Below, piece by piece: positions 34,288 through 42,096 of a stretch of 64,000 nt of DNA (the stretch's first letter is position 1; every line of letters begins with the position of its first letter). A model generated the notes under the pieces. That model did no database searches. It was not told where the DNA came from and was given only the letters and a program-made list of their open reading frames with translations. This DNA is from Jiangella anatolica. GTDB taxonomy: Bacteria; Actinomycetota; Actinomycetes; Jiangellales; Jiangellaceae. The stretch spans positions 1-64,000 of the forward strand of contig NZ_POTW01000028.1 of NCBI RefSeq assembly GCF_003236295.1, read 5' to 3'. The translations under genes and the position numbers were made by a program.

Positions 34288-35225
34288 TTGGAGCTCGCCA
34301 CCGATCGCAGGAAGAGGGACAGGTTGGCCGGCCGTTCGGCCAGCCGGCGGACCAGGTACCCGTACCACTCGGGGCCGTAGGGGACGTAGACGCGGACCCG
34401 CTCGCCGGCCCGGACCAGCCGGCGCTGCTCGCGGCCGCGGATGCCGTAGAGCATCTGGTACTCGTAGCTGCCCTGCTCGCGGCGGTGCCGGGCGGCCAGC
34501 GAGCCGGCGATCTCGACCAGCCGCGGGTCGTGGGTGGCGATCATCGGGTAGCCGTCGCCGGCGAAGAGCACCTTCATGCAGCGCACGTACGAGCGGTCGA
34601 CGTCGCCGCGGTCGCGGTAGGCGACGCTCTCGGGCTCGTCGTAGGCGCCCTTGCACAGCCGCACCCGCGAGCCGGCGTGCGCGAGGTCGCGGCAGTCGGC
34701 CTCGGTGCGCTTGAGGTGCGCCTGCAGCACCGCACCGACGTCGGGGAAGTCGGCGCGCAGGTCGCGCACGACGTCGAGGGTGGCGTCGGTGGTGGTGTGG
34801 TCCTCCATGTCGACGGTCACCGTGGTGCCGGCGTCGGCGGCGGCCTGGCAGATCTGCTGGGCGTTCTCCAGCGCGATGGCCGGGCCGTCGGCCGGCAACG
34901 CCCGGCCCAGCGCGGACAGCTGCACCGACACCTCGACGTCGGTGGTCAGCTCGGCCTTGTGCAGCGCCTCGAGCAGCGTGACGTAGGCCTGCGCGACGGC
35001 GGTGGCCCGGGCCCGGTCGCGGACGTCCTCGGCCAGGTGGTCGATGGTGACGGCGAGGCCCTCGCCGGCCAGCTCACCGGCCACCCGCACGACGTCGCTC
35101 TGCTCGGCGCCGCCGACGTAGCGCGCGGCGGCGTTGCGGGTCAGCGGGAGACGCTCGACGGTGTGCCGCAGCCGGTCGCTCCGCGCGGCGCCCAGCAGCG
35201 CCGAACGCACCATCGTCACTGCCAA
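34284..35225 (-). CDS. Monofunctional proline dehydrogenase (PRODH)
   Basis: A 313-residue FAD-dependent TIM-barrel enzyme that oxidises proline to pyrroline-5-carboxylate. Motifs typical of PutA/PRODH: VSVQLSALG, VTVDMEDHTTTDATL, GAVLQAHLKRTEADC, VRLCKGAYDEP and the C-terminal YEYQMLYGIRGREQ with RVYVPYG. It lacks the dehydrogenase half of PutA, and no pyrroline-5-carboxylate dehydrogenase is in the window. TTG 35225 has a plausible GAGAGGG site; an ATG at 35213 is an alternative start. Overlap with proC implies linked expression. Confidence 0.92.
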   Translation of the reverse strand: MAVTMVRSALLGAARSDRLRHTVERLPLTRNAAARYVGGAEQSDVVRVAGELAGEGLAVTIDHLAEDVRDRARATAVAQAYVTLLEALHKAELTTDVEVSVQLSALGRALPADGPAIALENAQQICQAAADAGTTVTVDMEDHTTTDATLDVVRDLRADFPDVGAVLQAHLKRTEADCRDLAHAGSRVRLCKGAYDEPESVAYRDRGDVDRSYVRCMKVLFAGDGYPMIATHDPRLVEIAGSLAARHRREQGSYEYQMLYGIRGREQRRLVRAGERVRVYVPYGPEWYGYLVRRLAERPANLSLFLRSVASSK

Positions 35226-35282
35226 GGCGGTGCCCTCTCGTCAGACGGGTAGCCGGACCCCGCCAGCGTACGGCAACCGACG

Positions 35283-36011
35283 TCAGGGGGTGCGGCGACG
35301 CAGCGTGGCCGCGCCGAGCGCCAGCAGCACCACCGAGAAGCCCAGCACGATGCCGATCTGGCCCCACACCTGCGGGTCGGTACTGGTCTGCACCTCGCTC
35401 ATCGCGTCGACGGCGTACGACAGCGGCAGCACGTTCGAGACCGCCTCGAGCACGTCCGGCAACTGGTCGCGCGGCACCAGCAGCCCGCAGAGCAGGAACT
35501 GCGGGACGATCAACGCCGGCATGAACTGGACGACCTGGAACTCCGTCGACGCGAACGCGCTGACGAACAGCCCGAGCGCGACGCCCAGGAGCGCGTCGAA
35601 CACCGCGACGGCGATCAGCAGCCAGGCCGGCCCGGCCGTGTTCAGGTCGAGCAGGCCGATCGCGACCGACGCCGTGATCAGCGCCTGCACCAGCGCGACC
35701 AGCCCGAACGCCAGCGCGTAGCCGGCCAGGAAGTCGAACTTGCCGGTCGGCATCGACAGCAGCCGCTCCAGCGTCCCCGACGTCCGCTCGCGCAGCGTCG
35801 CGATCGACGTCACGAGGAACATCACCAGGAACGGGAAGATCGCCAGCAGCGCCGGGCCGATCCGGTCGAACACGGCGCCGCCGTCGTACATCCACCACAG
35901 CAGCGTCAGCAGCAGGCTCGGCACGACGAGCATCAGCGCGATCGTGCGCGGGTCGTGCCGCAGCTGGTTCAGCACCCGGGCGGCCGTGGCCAGCGTGATC
36001 CGCGGGGTCAT
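35283..36011 (-). CDS. ABC-2 type exporter permease
   Basis: A 242-residue permease with six membrane helices and the ABC-2 pattern: LMLVVPSLLLTLLWWMYDG at the first helix, then SIATLRERTSGTLERLLSMP, VALGLFVSAFASTEFQVVQ and LVPRDQLPDVLEAVSNVLPL before the last helices. With its ATPase it would pump an unknown hydrophobic substrate, possibly a drug. It overlaps the ATPase gene by four bases. Confidence 0.92.
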   Translation of the reverse strand: MTPRITLATAARVLNQLRHDPRTIALMLVVPSLLLTLLWWMYDGGAVFDRIGPALLAIFPFLVMFLVTSIATLRERTSGTLERLLSMPTGKFDFLAGYALAFGLVALVQALITASVAIGLLDLNTAGPAWLLIAVAVFDALLGVALGLFVSAFASTEFQVVQFMPALIVPQFLLCGLLVPRDQLPDVLEAVSNVLPLSYAVDAMSEVQTSTDPQVWGQIGIVLGFSVVLLALGAATLRRRTP

Positions 36012-36736
36012 GACGGCACCTCCTGCTCCGCCTTCTCGACCAGGTGCAGGAACGCGCCCTCGGCGTCGGCCGCGCCGGTGCGGGCCAGCAGCCCGGGCAG
36101 CGTGTCGTCGGCCAGCAGGCGGCCCTCGCGCAGCAGCACCAGCCGCTCGCACCGTTCGGCCTCGTCCATCACGTGACTGGACACCAGCAGCGTGGCGCCG
36201 TCGGCGGCGAGGCGGTTGAACAGCTCCCACAGCTGCACCCGCAGCACCGGGTCCAGGCCCACCGTCGGCTCGTCCAGGACCAGCACCTCCGGGCGGCCCA
36301 GCAGCGCCGTCGCCAGCGACACCCGCGACTCCTGCCCGCCGGACAGCCGCCCGACCAGGTGGTCGGCGTGCGAGCCGAGGTCGACCTGCTCGATCGCACG
36401 GTCGACGTCGCTGATCGGGGCGCCGAGGACGCGCGCGTAGTAGCGCAGGTTCTGCCGGATCGTGAGGTCGGCGTAGACGCTGGGCGCCTGCGTGACGTAG
36501 GCGACGCGGTCGCGCAGTTGCTTGTCACCGGCCGGCAGGCCGAGCACCTCGACCGTCCCGCCGGCCACCTTCTGGACGCCGACGATGGCGCGCATCAGCG
36601 TCGACTTGCCCGAGCCGGACGGGCCGAGCAGGCCGGTCAGGCTGCCACGCTGGATGTCCAGGTCGAAGTCGTCGAGGACCGTCAGCGATCCGCGGACCAC
36701 CCGTAGCCCGCGGATCCGGATGGCTAAATTCATCAT
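36008..36736 (-). CDS. ABC exporter ATP-binding protein
   Basis: A 242-residue nucleotide-binding subunit. Walker A LLGPSGSGKSTLM, Q-loop YVTQAPSVYADLT, ABC signature RLSGGQESR, Walker B VLVLDEPTVGLDP and switch His SSHVMDEAE are all intact. Tandem ATG codons at 36736 and 36733 lie only a few bases past a -10 element, so the mRNA is probably leaderless. The TetR regulator gene upstream on the same strand ends 61 bases away and likely controls this pair. Confidence 0.93.
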   Translation of the reverse strand: MMNLAIRIRGLRVVRGSLTVLDDFDLDIQRGSLTGLLGPSGSGKSTLMRAIVGVQKVAGGTVEVLGLPAGDKQLRDRVAYVTQAPSVYADLTIRQNLRYYARVLGAPISDVDRAIEQVDLGSHADHLVGRLSGGQESRVSLATALLGRPEVLVLDEPTVGLDPVLRVQLWELFNRLAADGATLLVSSHVMDEAERCERLVLLREGRLLADDTLPGLLARTGAADAEGAFLHLVEKAEQEVPS

Positions 36737-36743
36737 GTGTTGA

Positions 36744-36772
36744 ATAATGCGGGCATGGGCGACCCGCGTCAA
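36744..36772 (-). promoter_or_regulatory. Consensus-like promoter of the ABC exporter operon
   Basis: On the minus strand TTGACG (36772-36767) and CATTAT (36749-36744) are separated by exactly 17 bases. Transcription would start about at the ATG at 36736, giving a leaderless mRNA. Unusually AT-rich for this window. Confidence 0.65.
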
Positions 36773-36796
36773 GCGGTCAGCGAGTTGCCCCGGGGC

Positions 36797-37414
36797 CTAC
36801 TCGCCCGGCTCGAAGGGGCCGTCGTGGTAGCGCTGCAGCACCGGCGCAACCAGCCGGACCAGCTCCTCGTCCGACACCGACGCGAGCGGCTCCAGCTTCA
36901 CCACGTACCGGACGATCGCCAGCCCGATGAGGTGCGACACCATTGCCTCGGCCCGCAGCGCCCCGTCCGGGACGCCCTGGAACGCGACCAGGGCGCGGCC
37001 CAGAATGGCCCGGGTCACGAACTGCCGCAGCAGCAGCGCGGCGGTCTCGTGCTGCATGGCCGAGCGGAGCAGCGCGAGGATCGGCCCCCGGCCGGCGGGC
37101 TGCTCCCACACGCTCAGGAACGTGCGGATCGCCCGCTCACCGACGCCGACGCCGGTGCTGTCGTCGGCGATCGCGTCGGCGATGAGCGCCGGATCCCACG
37201 GGATCTCCATCGCGGCCAGGAACAGCTTCTCCTTGGTCCCGAAATAGTGGTGGACGAGCGCCGGGTCGACGCCCGCGGCTGCGGCGATGGCCCGCACGCT
37301 GGCGCCGTCATAGCCCCGCTCGCCGAAGACGGCGCGGGCCGCGGCCAGGATCTCGCCCTTGGTGTCCGGCGCGCCGCGACGGCGTCCGGATCTGCCCCTC
37401 AGCACCTTCCCCAC
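36797..37414 (-). CDS. TetR-family transcriptional regulator
   Basis: A 205-residue repressor with an N-terminal helix-turn-helix (EILAAARAVFGERGYDGASV; AIAAAAGVDPALVHHYFGTK) and a C-terminal helical ligand domain ending VAPVLQRYHDG, as in the TetR_C_17-like group. GTG 37414 start. It lies immediately upstream of, and in the same direction as, the ABC exporter pair, and is the obvious candidate to sense the exported compound. The AT-rich 202-base region ahead of it is shared with the divergent WQGP-repeat gene. Confidence 0.92.
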   Translation of the reverse strand: MGKVLRGRSGRRRGAPDTKGEILAAARAVFGERGYDGASVRAIAAAAGVDPALVHHYFGTKEKLFLAAMEIPWDPALIADAIADDSTGVGVGERAIRTFLSVWEQPAGRGPILALLRSAMQHETAALLLRQFVTRAILGRALVAFQGVPDGALRAEAMVSHLIGLAIVRYVVKLEPLASVSDEELVRLVAPVLQRYHDGPFEPGE

Positions 37415-37519
37415 AATTCCGGCATCCTATCCGCTCGCGAAGAAATCGTCCGTCAACACCCCTAAACACCTTTTCTGGAGAACGCGCCACACCAATTAGG
37501 TGACTCTCCGACAACACGC

Positions 37520-37544
37520 TTGACATAGACCGTCCATCAGTCAA
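37520..37544 (+). promoter_or_regulatory. TTGAC-N15-GTCAA dyad upstream of the short WQGP-repeat gene
   Basis: TTGAC at 37520-37524 and GTCAA at 37540-37544 form a spaced inverted repeat. The same element with the same 15-base spacing lies upstream of the long WQGP-repeat gene (43747-43771), at nearly the same distance from the start (71 versus 75 bases). The TTGACA would also fit a -35 box. Confidence 0.6.
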
Positions 37545-37615
37545 AGCTTTCGTGCTGATGCGCATCAAGCACAACCGACCGCAACACAACGCGTGATCAT
37601 TCAAGGAGTATTCTG

Positions 37616-38092
37616 GTGAAGAACGTACTGCGCGGCGCCGTCGTCGCTGGTGTGGCGTTCGCAGCCTCCATGGGCATCGGGGCCACGGCCTCCGCGGCCC
37701 CGGAGGTTCCGGGTGTCGACTCCCTTCCGGAGATCGACGTCCTGAACAACGCCTGCATCCTGCCGTGGTTCTGGCAGGGCCCGGTCAACTTCATGGTCGA
37801 GGACCAGTACGGGTCGTACTCGGCCTGTAACGGTGCGGCCGAGGACACCGAGGGCAGCGACATCCTGAACAACGCCTGCATCCTCCCCTGGTTCTGGCAG
37901 GGCCCGTTCAACGTCCTGCTGGGCAGCCAGGCCGGCGACTACGCAGCCTGCAACGGCTCCGAGGAGATCCCGGCCGACGTCCAGGAGCAGCTGGAGAGCC
38001 TGCTGCCCGAGGGTGTCGCGCCCGAGGACCTCACCGAGCAGGAGCTGCTGGAGCTGCTGCCCGAGGGCACGCAGCTGCTGCCGCAGGGCTGA
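37616..38092 (+). CDS. Short secreted WQGP-repeat protein (novel family)
   Basis: A 158-residue exported protein. A Sec signal peptide covers residues 1-28 ([20 protein letters not shown] then ATASAAP). Two repeats follow with the pattern C-x2-PW-x-WQGP-x-N-x5-Q-x3-Y-x2-C: Cys47-Cys71 and Cys88-Cys112, each pair 24 apart, probably disulfide-bonded outside the cell. The C-terminal 45 residues are acidic and Leu/Glu-rich (EQLESLLPEG). GTG 37616 has AAGGAG ahead. It has no wall-sorting signal, unlike its larger paralogue at 42097-43671. No known family is recognised; the short/long pairing recalls chaplins, an analogy only. Confidence 0.85.
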   Translation: MKNVLRGAVVAGVAFAASMGIGATASAAPEVPGVDSLPEIDVLNNACILPWFWQGPVNFMVEDQYGSYSACNGAAEDTEGSDILNNACILPWFWQGPFNVLLGSQAGDYAACNGSEEIPADVQEQLESLLPEGVAPEDLTEQELLELLPEGTQLLPQG

Positions 38093-38105
38093 TCCTGCGC
38101 TGAGG

Positions 38106-38153
38106 GCACGGGGCGGAGATTGCCAGTTTCTCCTGCGGCAATCTCCCCCGTGC
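38106..38153 (+). terminator. Terminator of the short WQGP-repeat gene
   Basis: Arms 38106-38124 (GCACGGGGCGGAGATTGCC) and 38137-38153 (GGCAATCTCCCCCGTGC) pair over 17 bp with a 2-base bulge and a 12-base loop. It lies 13 bases after the stop. Confidence 0.8.
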
Positions 38154-38286
38154 TGCTCGGTTTCCTATTTCGTACCGCGAGTCGCGTCGGGGGCGGTTTG
38201 CCCTCGGCGCTTTTCGCCGTTTTGTCTTTTCGTTTGCCGGGGTTTGGTTCGCCGGGCTGCCGGTCGCCGGGAATGCCGCGTTGGCC

Positions 38287-38418
38287 GGCCCCCTGCTGCT
38301 CTCCATGGTCAGGGGCGCGGGAGGCCGCCTCAAGCGGACCCCTTTTGAGCGCTTCGCGCGACGGGGAGACCGCTTGACCCGGCCGCCCGCGCCCCCGGTA
38401 CAGCAGCGTCAGGGGGCC
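38287..38418. repeat. Palindromic element A (132 bp)
   Basis: An imperfect palindrome: ends GGCCCCCTGCTGCT and AGCAGCGTCAGGGGGCC pair, and an inner pair (GGGGCGCGGG...CTCAAGCGG with CCGCTTGACCC...CCGCGCCCC, 23 of 26 matched) continues it. The landmarks CCCCCTGCTGC, CTCAAG, CTTGACCC and GCAGC-x-TCAGGGGG recur in the same order in elements B and C. Confidence 0.8.
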
Positions 38419-38553
38419 GCCCCGAGGATGGGCCCGGGCTTTCCGGCTCGCTGTCCTTCTTGTCCGCTGGCCGCTGTCTGGTTCGCTGGGGGTGGCTACC
38501 GACTTCGCTGTTGTCGTTGCTCGCTGGCCGCTGTCGGGTCCGCTTCTCGTCGC

Positions 38554-39441
38554 TCAGCCTTCGCCTCGGGCGACCACTTCTGCCGTGCCGTCGGGGCCGA
38601 CGGCGAAGGCTGTCTCGACCGATGCGGCGAGGTTGAGCCTGGTGAAGGCCAGTGCTTCGGCGAGGTCGGCTTCGCGCTCGGCCGTGTTGCGCGCCCGCCG
38701 GGTGCTCACCTCGAGGATCACCGATCCGGACCACTCGATCCGGGCCAGCCGCTCCAGCACCGCCGAGCACGGCTGGTTGCCGCGGCCCGGGATGAGGTGC
38801 TCGTCGCGCGAGGAGCCGGTGCCGTCGGTCATGTGGACGTGGGTCAGCCGGTCGCCGAGGGCCTCGGACATCTTCAGCGAGTCCATGCCCGCGACGGCCG
38901 CGTGCGAGAGGTCCAGCGTGATGTGCTCGTAAGCCTCGTCGGTGGGGTCCCAGTCCGGCGCGTAGGCGGCCACCTCACGACCGGCCGCCCGCCAGGGGTA
39001 CATGTTCTCCACCGCGACGGCGATGCCGAACTCGTCCTCCAGCCGGGCCACCAGCCCGACGAAGCCGCGGGCGTACTCGCGCTGCCACCGGAACGGCGGA
39101 TGCACGACGACGGTGGAGGCGCCGAGGCGGCGGGCCGCCTCCAGCGACTTCGTCAGCCGGACCGTGGGGTCCGGCGACCAGACCCGCTGCGTGATGAGGA
39201 GGCACGGCGCGTGCACGGACAGGACCGGCAGGCCGTAGCGCTCGGCCAGCCGCTCGATCTGGTCGATGTCCTGGCTGACCGGGTCAGTCCACACCATCAC
39301 CTCGACGCCGTCATAGCCGAGAGAGGCGGCCATCTCGAACGCCGTCGCCGCGCCCTGCGGGTAGGTGGCGGCGGTCGACAGCCCGACCGGCGCCTCGGGG
39401 ACGCGCAGCACCCCGGAGGCGCTCTGACGCAGTTCGGACAC
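38554..39441 (-). CDS. Sugar phosphate isomerase/epimerase-like TIM-barrel protein
   Basis: A 295-residue xylose-isomerase-like/AP-endonuclease-2 fold protein. Typical elements: [91 protein letters not shown] and DEHLIPGRG, which supply metal-binding His/Glu/Asp residues. GTG 39441 start. Related actinobacterial proteins often accompany the Ppx/GppA phosphatase, as here. Natural substrate unknown. Confidence 0.9.
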   Translation of the reverse strand: MSELRQSASGVLRVPEAPVGLSTAATYPQGAATAFEMAASLGYDGVEVMVWTDPVSQDIDQIERLAERYGLPVLSVHAPCLLITQRVWSPDPTVRLTKSLEAARRLGASTVVVHPPFRWQREYARGFVGLVARLEDEFGIAVAVENMYPWRAAGREVAAYAPDWDPTDEAYEHITLDLSHAAVAGMDSLKMSEALGDRLTHVHMTDGTGSSRDEHLIPGRGNQPCSAVLERLARIEWSGSVILEVSTRRARNTAEREADLAEALAFTRLNLAASVETAFAVGPDGTAEVVARGEG

Positions 39442-39469
39442 GCTCCCAAGAGTAAGCGGCCCGGCCGCC

Positions 39470-40240
39470 TCAGGACGCAGGAGTGAACTCCCAGTGCCAG
39501 GGCTCCGGTGTGCTGCCGCCGGGGCGGGCCCAGTCCGGGTTCTCCCAGCCGAACTCGTCGGCGTTGTCGTCCAGCCAGTCGTAGAGGGCGCCGTCGAAGG
39601 AGTTGGCGCCGCAGCCGACGTCGACGGCGAGACCCCAGCCGTGCTCGCTGGTGCCGGGCTCGGCGGCCAGGCCGGGCTTGCGGTCGGCGACGTCGACCTG
39701 GGCCTCGTAGCTGCGATACGAGTCCGTGACGCACTCGATGAGACCTTCGCCGGTCTCGGCCCGGTAGAACGCGTCGAGCGCGACGAACGAGGCGGCGGCG
39801 TCCGGACGGAGCCGCTGGCCGCTGCCGATCGCGCACAGGTGCTCGTCGCCCAGCTCGCCGTTGGCGACATCGTCGCCGGGGAGGGTGGCGTCGCAGCCGG
39901 CGACCGGCGGGAAGCCGGTGGGCGACGGCGTGGGCGTGGGGGTCGGCGTCACCGGGGCCGCGGTCGGCGACGGGGACGGAGCGGTCGTCGCCGTGCCGGC
40001 GCCGGCCAAGGGGGACGGCCCGCCGTCGTCGCCGCGGGCGGGGCCGCCGGCGGCCTCCTCGCGTAGCTCGTCGATGTCGGACGGGGCCGGCGAGACGGGC
40101 GCGACGGCGGCCAGCGGGGCGGGCTCGGAGGTGAGCATCGTCGCGCCGACGGCGGCACCGGCCGCGGCGCCCGCACCGGCGACCGGCAGGACGAGCCGGC
40201 GGAAGCGGACAGGACGACGCTTGTGGCGAGCACGGGACAC
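39470..40240 (-). CDS. Secreted or anchored D-alanyl-D-alanine carboxypeptidase (VanY/M15B-like)
   Basis: A 256-residue cell-wall peptidase. A basic N-terminus and one membrane helix ([20 protein letters not shown]) are followed by a long Pro/Thr/Ala/Ser stalk (about 50-125) and a C-terminal M15B domain: YRSYEAQ, the zinc motif [16 protein letters not shown] and PWHWEF. It would cut the terminal D-Ala from peptidoglycan stem peptides. The stalk would span part of the wall. GTG 40240 has GGAGG ten bases ahead. Confidence 0.9.
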   Translation of the reverse strand: MSRARHKRRPVRFRRLVLPVAGAGAAAGAAVGATMLTSEPAPLAAVAPVSPAPSDIDELREEAAGGPARGDDGGPSPLAGAGTATTAPSPSPTAAPVTPTPTPTPSPTGFPPVAGCDATLPGDDVANGELGDEHLCAIGSGQRLRPDAAASFVALDAFYRAETGEGLIECVTDSYRSYEAQVDVADRKPGLAAEPGTSEHGWGLAVDVGCGANSFDGALYDWLDDNADEFGWENPDWARPGGSTPEPWHWEFTPAS

Positions 40241-40289
40241 GAGCGACGGTCCTCCCGGGAGGTCACGGAGCGATAACGGCCAGCCGACT

Positions 40290-41249
40290 CTAACCCGATA
40301 CGCCCGTTTCGCCGAACTCGGCCCCCTCGATCTGGTCCAGCCGGCGCAGGATGACACCCTCGCGCAGCGCCCACGGGCAGACGTCGACCTCGTCGATCTC
40401 GAACAGGTCCAGCGCGGCGTCGGCGACGATCGCGCCGGCCAGCAGCTGACCGGCCCGCCCGGACGAGACGCCGGGCAGCTTGGCCCGCTCCGACGCCGTC
40501 ATGGACCCCAGCCTCTTCACCAGATCCTGCACGTCGGTGCTGCTCAGCGTGCGCCGGACGTACGGACCCTCACCGGACGGGGCGGCGCCGGCGACCCGGG
40601 CCAGCGACCGGAACGTCTTGCTCGACGCGACCGCGCGGTCCGGTCCGCCGTACCGGTTGACGTCGCCGATGATCGACGCGACCTCGGCCCGCACGTGCCG
40701 CCGCAGCGCCCGCACCTCGTCCTTGTCCGGCGGATCGCCGGTGAACCAGTCACGAGTGAGCCGGGCGGCGCCCAGCGGCAGCGACACGGCGACGTCGGGA
40801 TCCTCGTCGCCGCCGGACGCCAGCTCCAGCGAGCCGCCGCCGATGTCGAGGCTCAGCAGGCGCCCCGCCGACCAGCCGTACCAGCGCCGCACCGCCAGGA
40901 ACGTCAGGCGCGCCTCGTCCTCGCCGGAGAGGATCTGCAGGTCGACGCCGGCCTCCTCGCGCACCTGGTCCAGGACCGCGGTGCCGTTGACGGCCTCGCG
41001 CAGCGCCGAGGTGGCGAACGCCAGCATCGATGTCGCACCCTTGTCCTCGGCCGCCTCGACCGCCTCGCGGCAGCTCTTCACCAGGCGCTCGGCGCCCTTC
41101 GAGCTGATCGAACCGGAGTCGTCCAGCAGCTCGACCAGCCGCAGGTCGGTCTTCTGCTTGTAGGCCGGCAGCGGCCGCGCGCCCCGATGGGCGTCGACGA
41201 GCAGCAGATGGACCGTGTTGGAACCGACGTCGAGCACACCCATGCGCAC
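40290..41249 (-). CDS. Exopolyphosphatase/guanosine pentaphosphatase (Ppx/GppA)
   Basis: A 319-residue ASKHA-fold phosphatase of the short actinobacterial Ppx1/Ppx2 kind. It begins [20 protein letters not shown] (phosphate 1 motif), has the catalytic [12 protein letters not shown] and [10 protein letters not shown] regions, and the second phosphate motif [15 protein letters not shown]. It breaks down polyphosphate or (p)ppGpp. The GTG start at 41249 is only 21 bases from the divergent Cys-rich gene at 41271, so at least one of the two mRNAs must be nearly leaderless. Confidence 0.93.
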   Translation of the reverse strand: MRMGVLDVGSNTVHLLLVDAHRGARPLPAYKQKTDLRLVELLDDSGSISSKGAERLVKSCREAVEAAEDKGATSMLAFATSALREAVNGTAVLDQVREEAGVDLQILSGEDEARLTFLAVRRWYGWSAGRLLSLDIGGGSLELASGGDEDPDVAVSLPLGAARLTRDWFTGDPPDKDEVRALRRHVRAEVASIIGDVNRYGGPDRAVASSKTFRSLARVAGAAPSGEGPYVRRTLSSTDVQDLVKRLGSMTASERAKLPGVSSGRAGQLLAGAIVADAALDLFEIDEVDVCPWALREGVILRRLDQIEGAEFGETGVSG

Positions 41250-41270
41250 GAAAAAGACGATACTCGTGGG

Positions 41271-42023
41271 GTGGAGCTGCGGACACACGGAGCGCGAGCC
41301 TGGGTGGAGTTCACCGATCCGGCCGACGACGGCCAGGTGCTGCGCTGCGACCTGACCTGGCTGACGTCCCGGTGGACGTGCATCTTCGGCCAGGGCTGCC
41401 CCGGCATCTACGCCGACCGCCCCGACGACGGCTGCTGCACGCACGGCGCGCACTTCTCCGACGAGGACGACGAGAAGCGCGTGCGCGGCTACGCGAGCCG
41501 GCTCGGCCCGGAGGTCTGGCAGCTACGCGACGAGGGCCTGCGCGGCGGCGTGGTCGAGACCGACGACGAGGGCGAACGCAAGACCCGCGTGGTCGACGGG
41601 GCCTGCGTGTTCCTGAACCGGCCCGGGTTCGCGGGCGGATCCGGCTGCGCGCTGCACGCCTACGCGCTGGCCTCCGGTCAGCATCCGCTCGAGACCAAGC
41701 CCGACGTGTGCTGGCAGCTGCCCATCCGGCGCGCCTACCGCGAGGCCGAGCGACCGGACGGGACGTCGTACCTCGAGATCACCATCGGCGAGTACGACCG
41801 GGCCGGCTGGGGCGCCGGCGGACACGACATGAGCTGGTACTGCACGACGGCGACCGAGGCGCACGTCGGTCGCGAGCCGGTGTACAGGTCGAACGAGCCG
41901 GAGCTGCGGGCGCTGGTCGGTGACAAGGCCTACGAGCAGCTGGCCGCGCACTGTGAGGCGTTCCTCGCCGCGCAACTGCCGCTCCTGGCGCACCCCGCGA
42001 CGGCCGCGCACTCCACCGACTGA
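41271..42023 (+). CDS. Cysteine-rich metal-binding protein (YkgJ-like)
   Basis: A 250-residue cytoplasmic protein with clustered cysteines: [35 protein letters not shown], then [20 protein letters not shown] and [11 protein letters not shown]. The set resembles zinc/iron-chelating CxxCxxCC proteins of actinomycetes. No catalytic motif is evident. It is transcribed away from ppx/gppA with a 21-base gap, suggesting an almost leaderless start at the GTG. It converges with the long WQGP-repeat gene; 73 bases separate their stops. Confidence 0.85.
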   Translation: MELRTHGARAWVEFTDPADDGQVLRCDLTWLTSRWTCIFGQGCPGIYADRPDDGCCTHGAHFSDEDDEKRVRGYASRLGPEVWQLRDEGLRGGVVETDDEGERKTRVVDGACVFLNRPGFAGGSGCALHAYALASGQHPLETKPDVCWQLPIRRAYREAERPDGTSYLEITIGEYDRAGWGAGGHDMSWYCTTATEAHVGREPVYRSNEPELRALVGDKAYEQLAAHCEAFLAAQLPLLAHPATAAHSTD

Positions 42024-42096
42024 CGGGGCACAGCGAGAGGCCGCCGGACCCGGACATCGTCGTCCGGGCCGGCGGCCTCTGCAGGGGAGTTACCGG

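Larger units (their letters stand above)
38093..38553. other. 461-bp gene-free stretch with terminator and palindromic element A
   Basis: It separates two converging genes. It starts with the hairpin at 38106-38153, continues with element A (38287-38418), and ends with an imperfect direct repeat of GCTGGCCGCTGTC near 38466 and 38523. Base use differs from the neighbours: many T runs (TTTTCGCCGTTTTGTCTTTT). No open frame has coding character. Confidence 0.6.
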
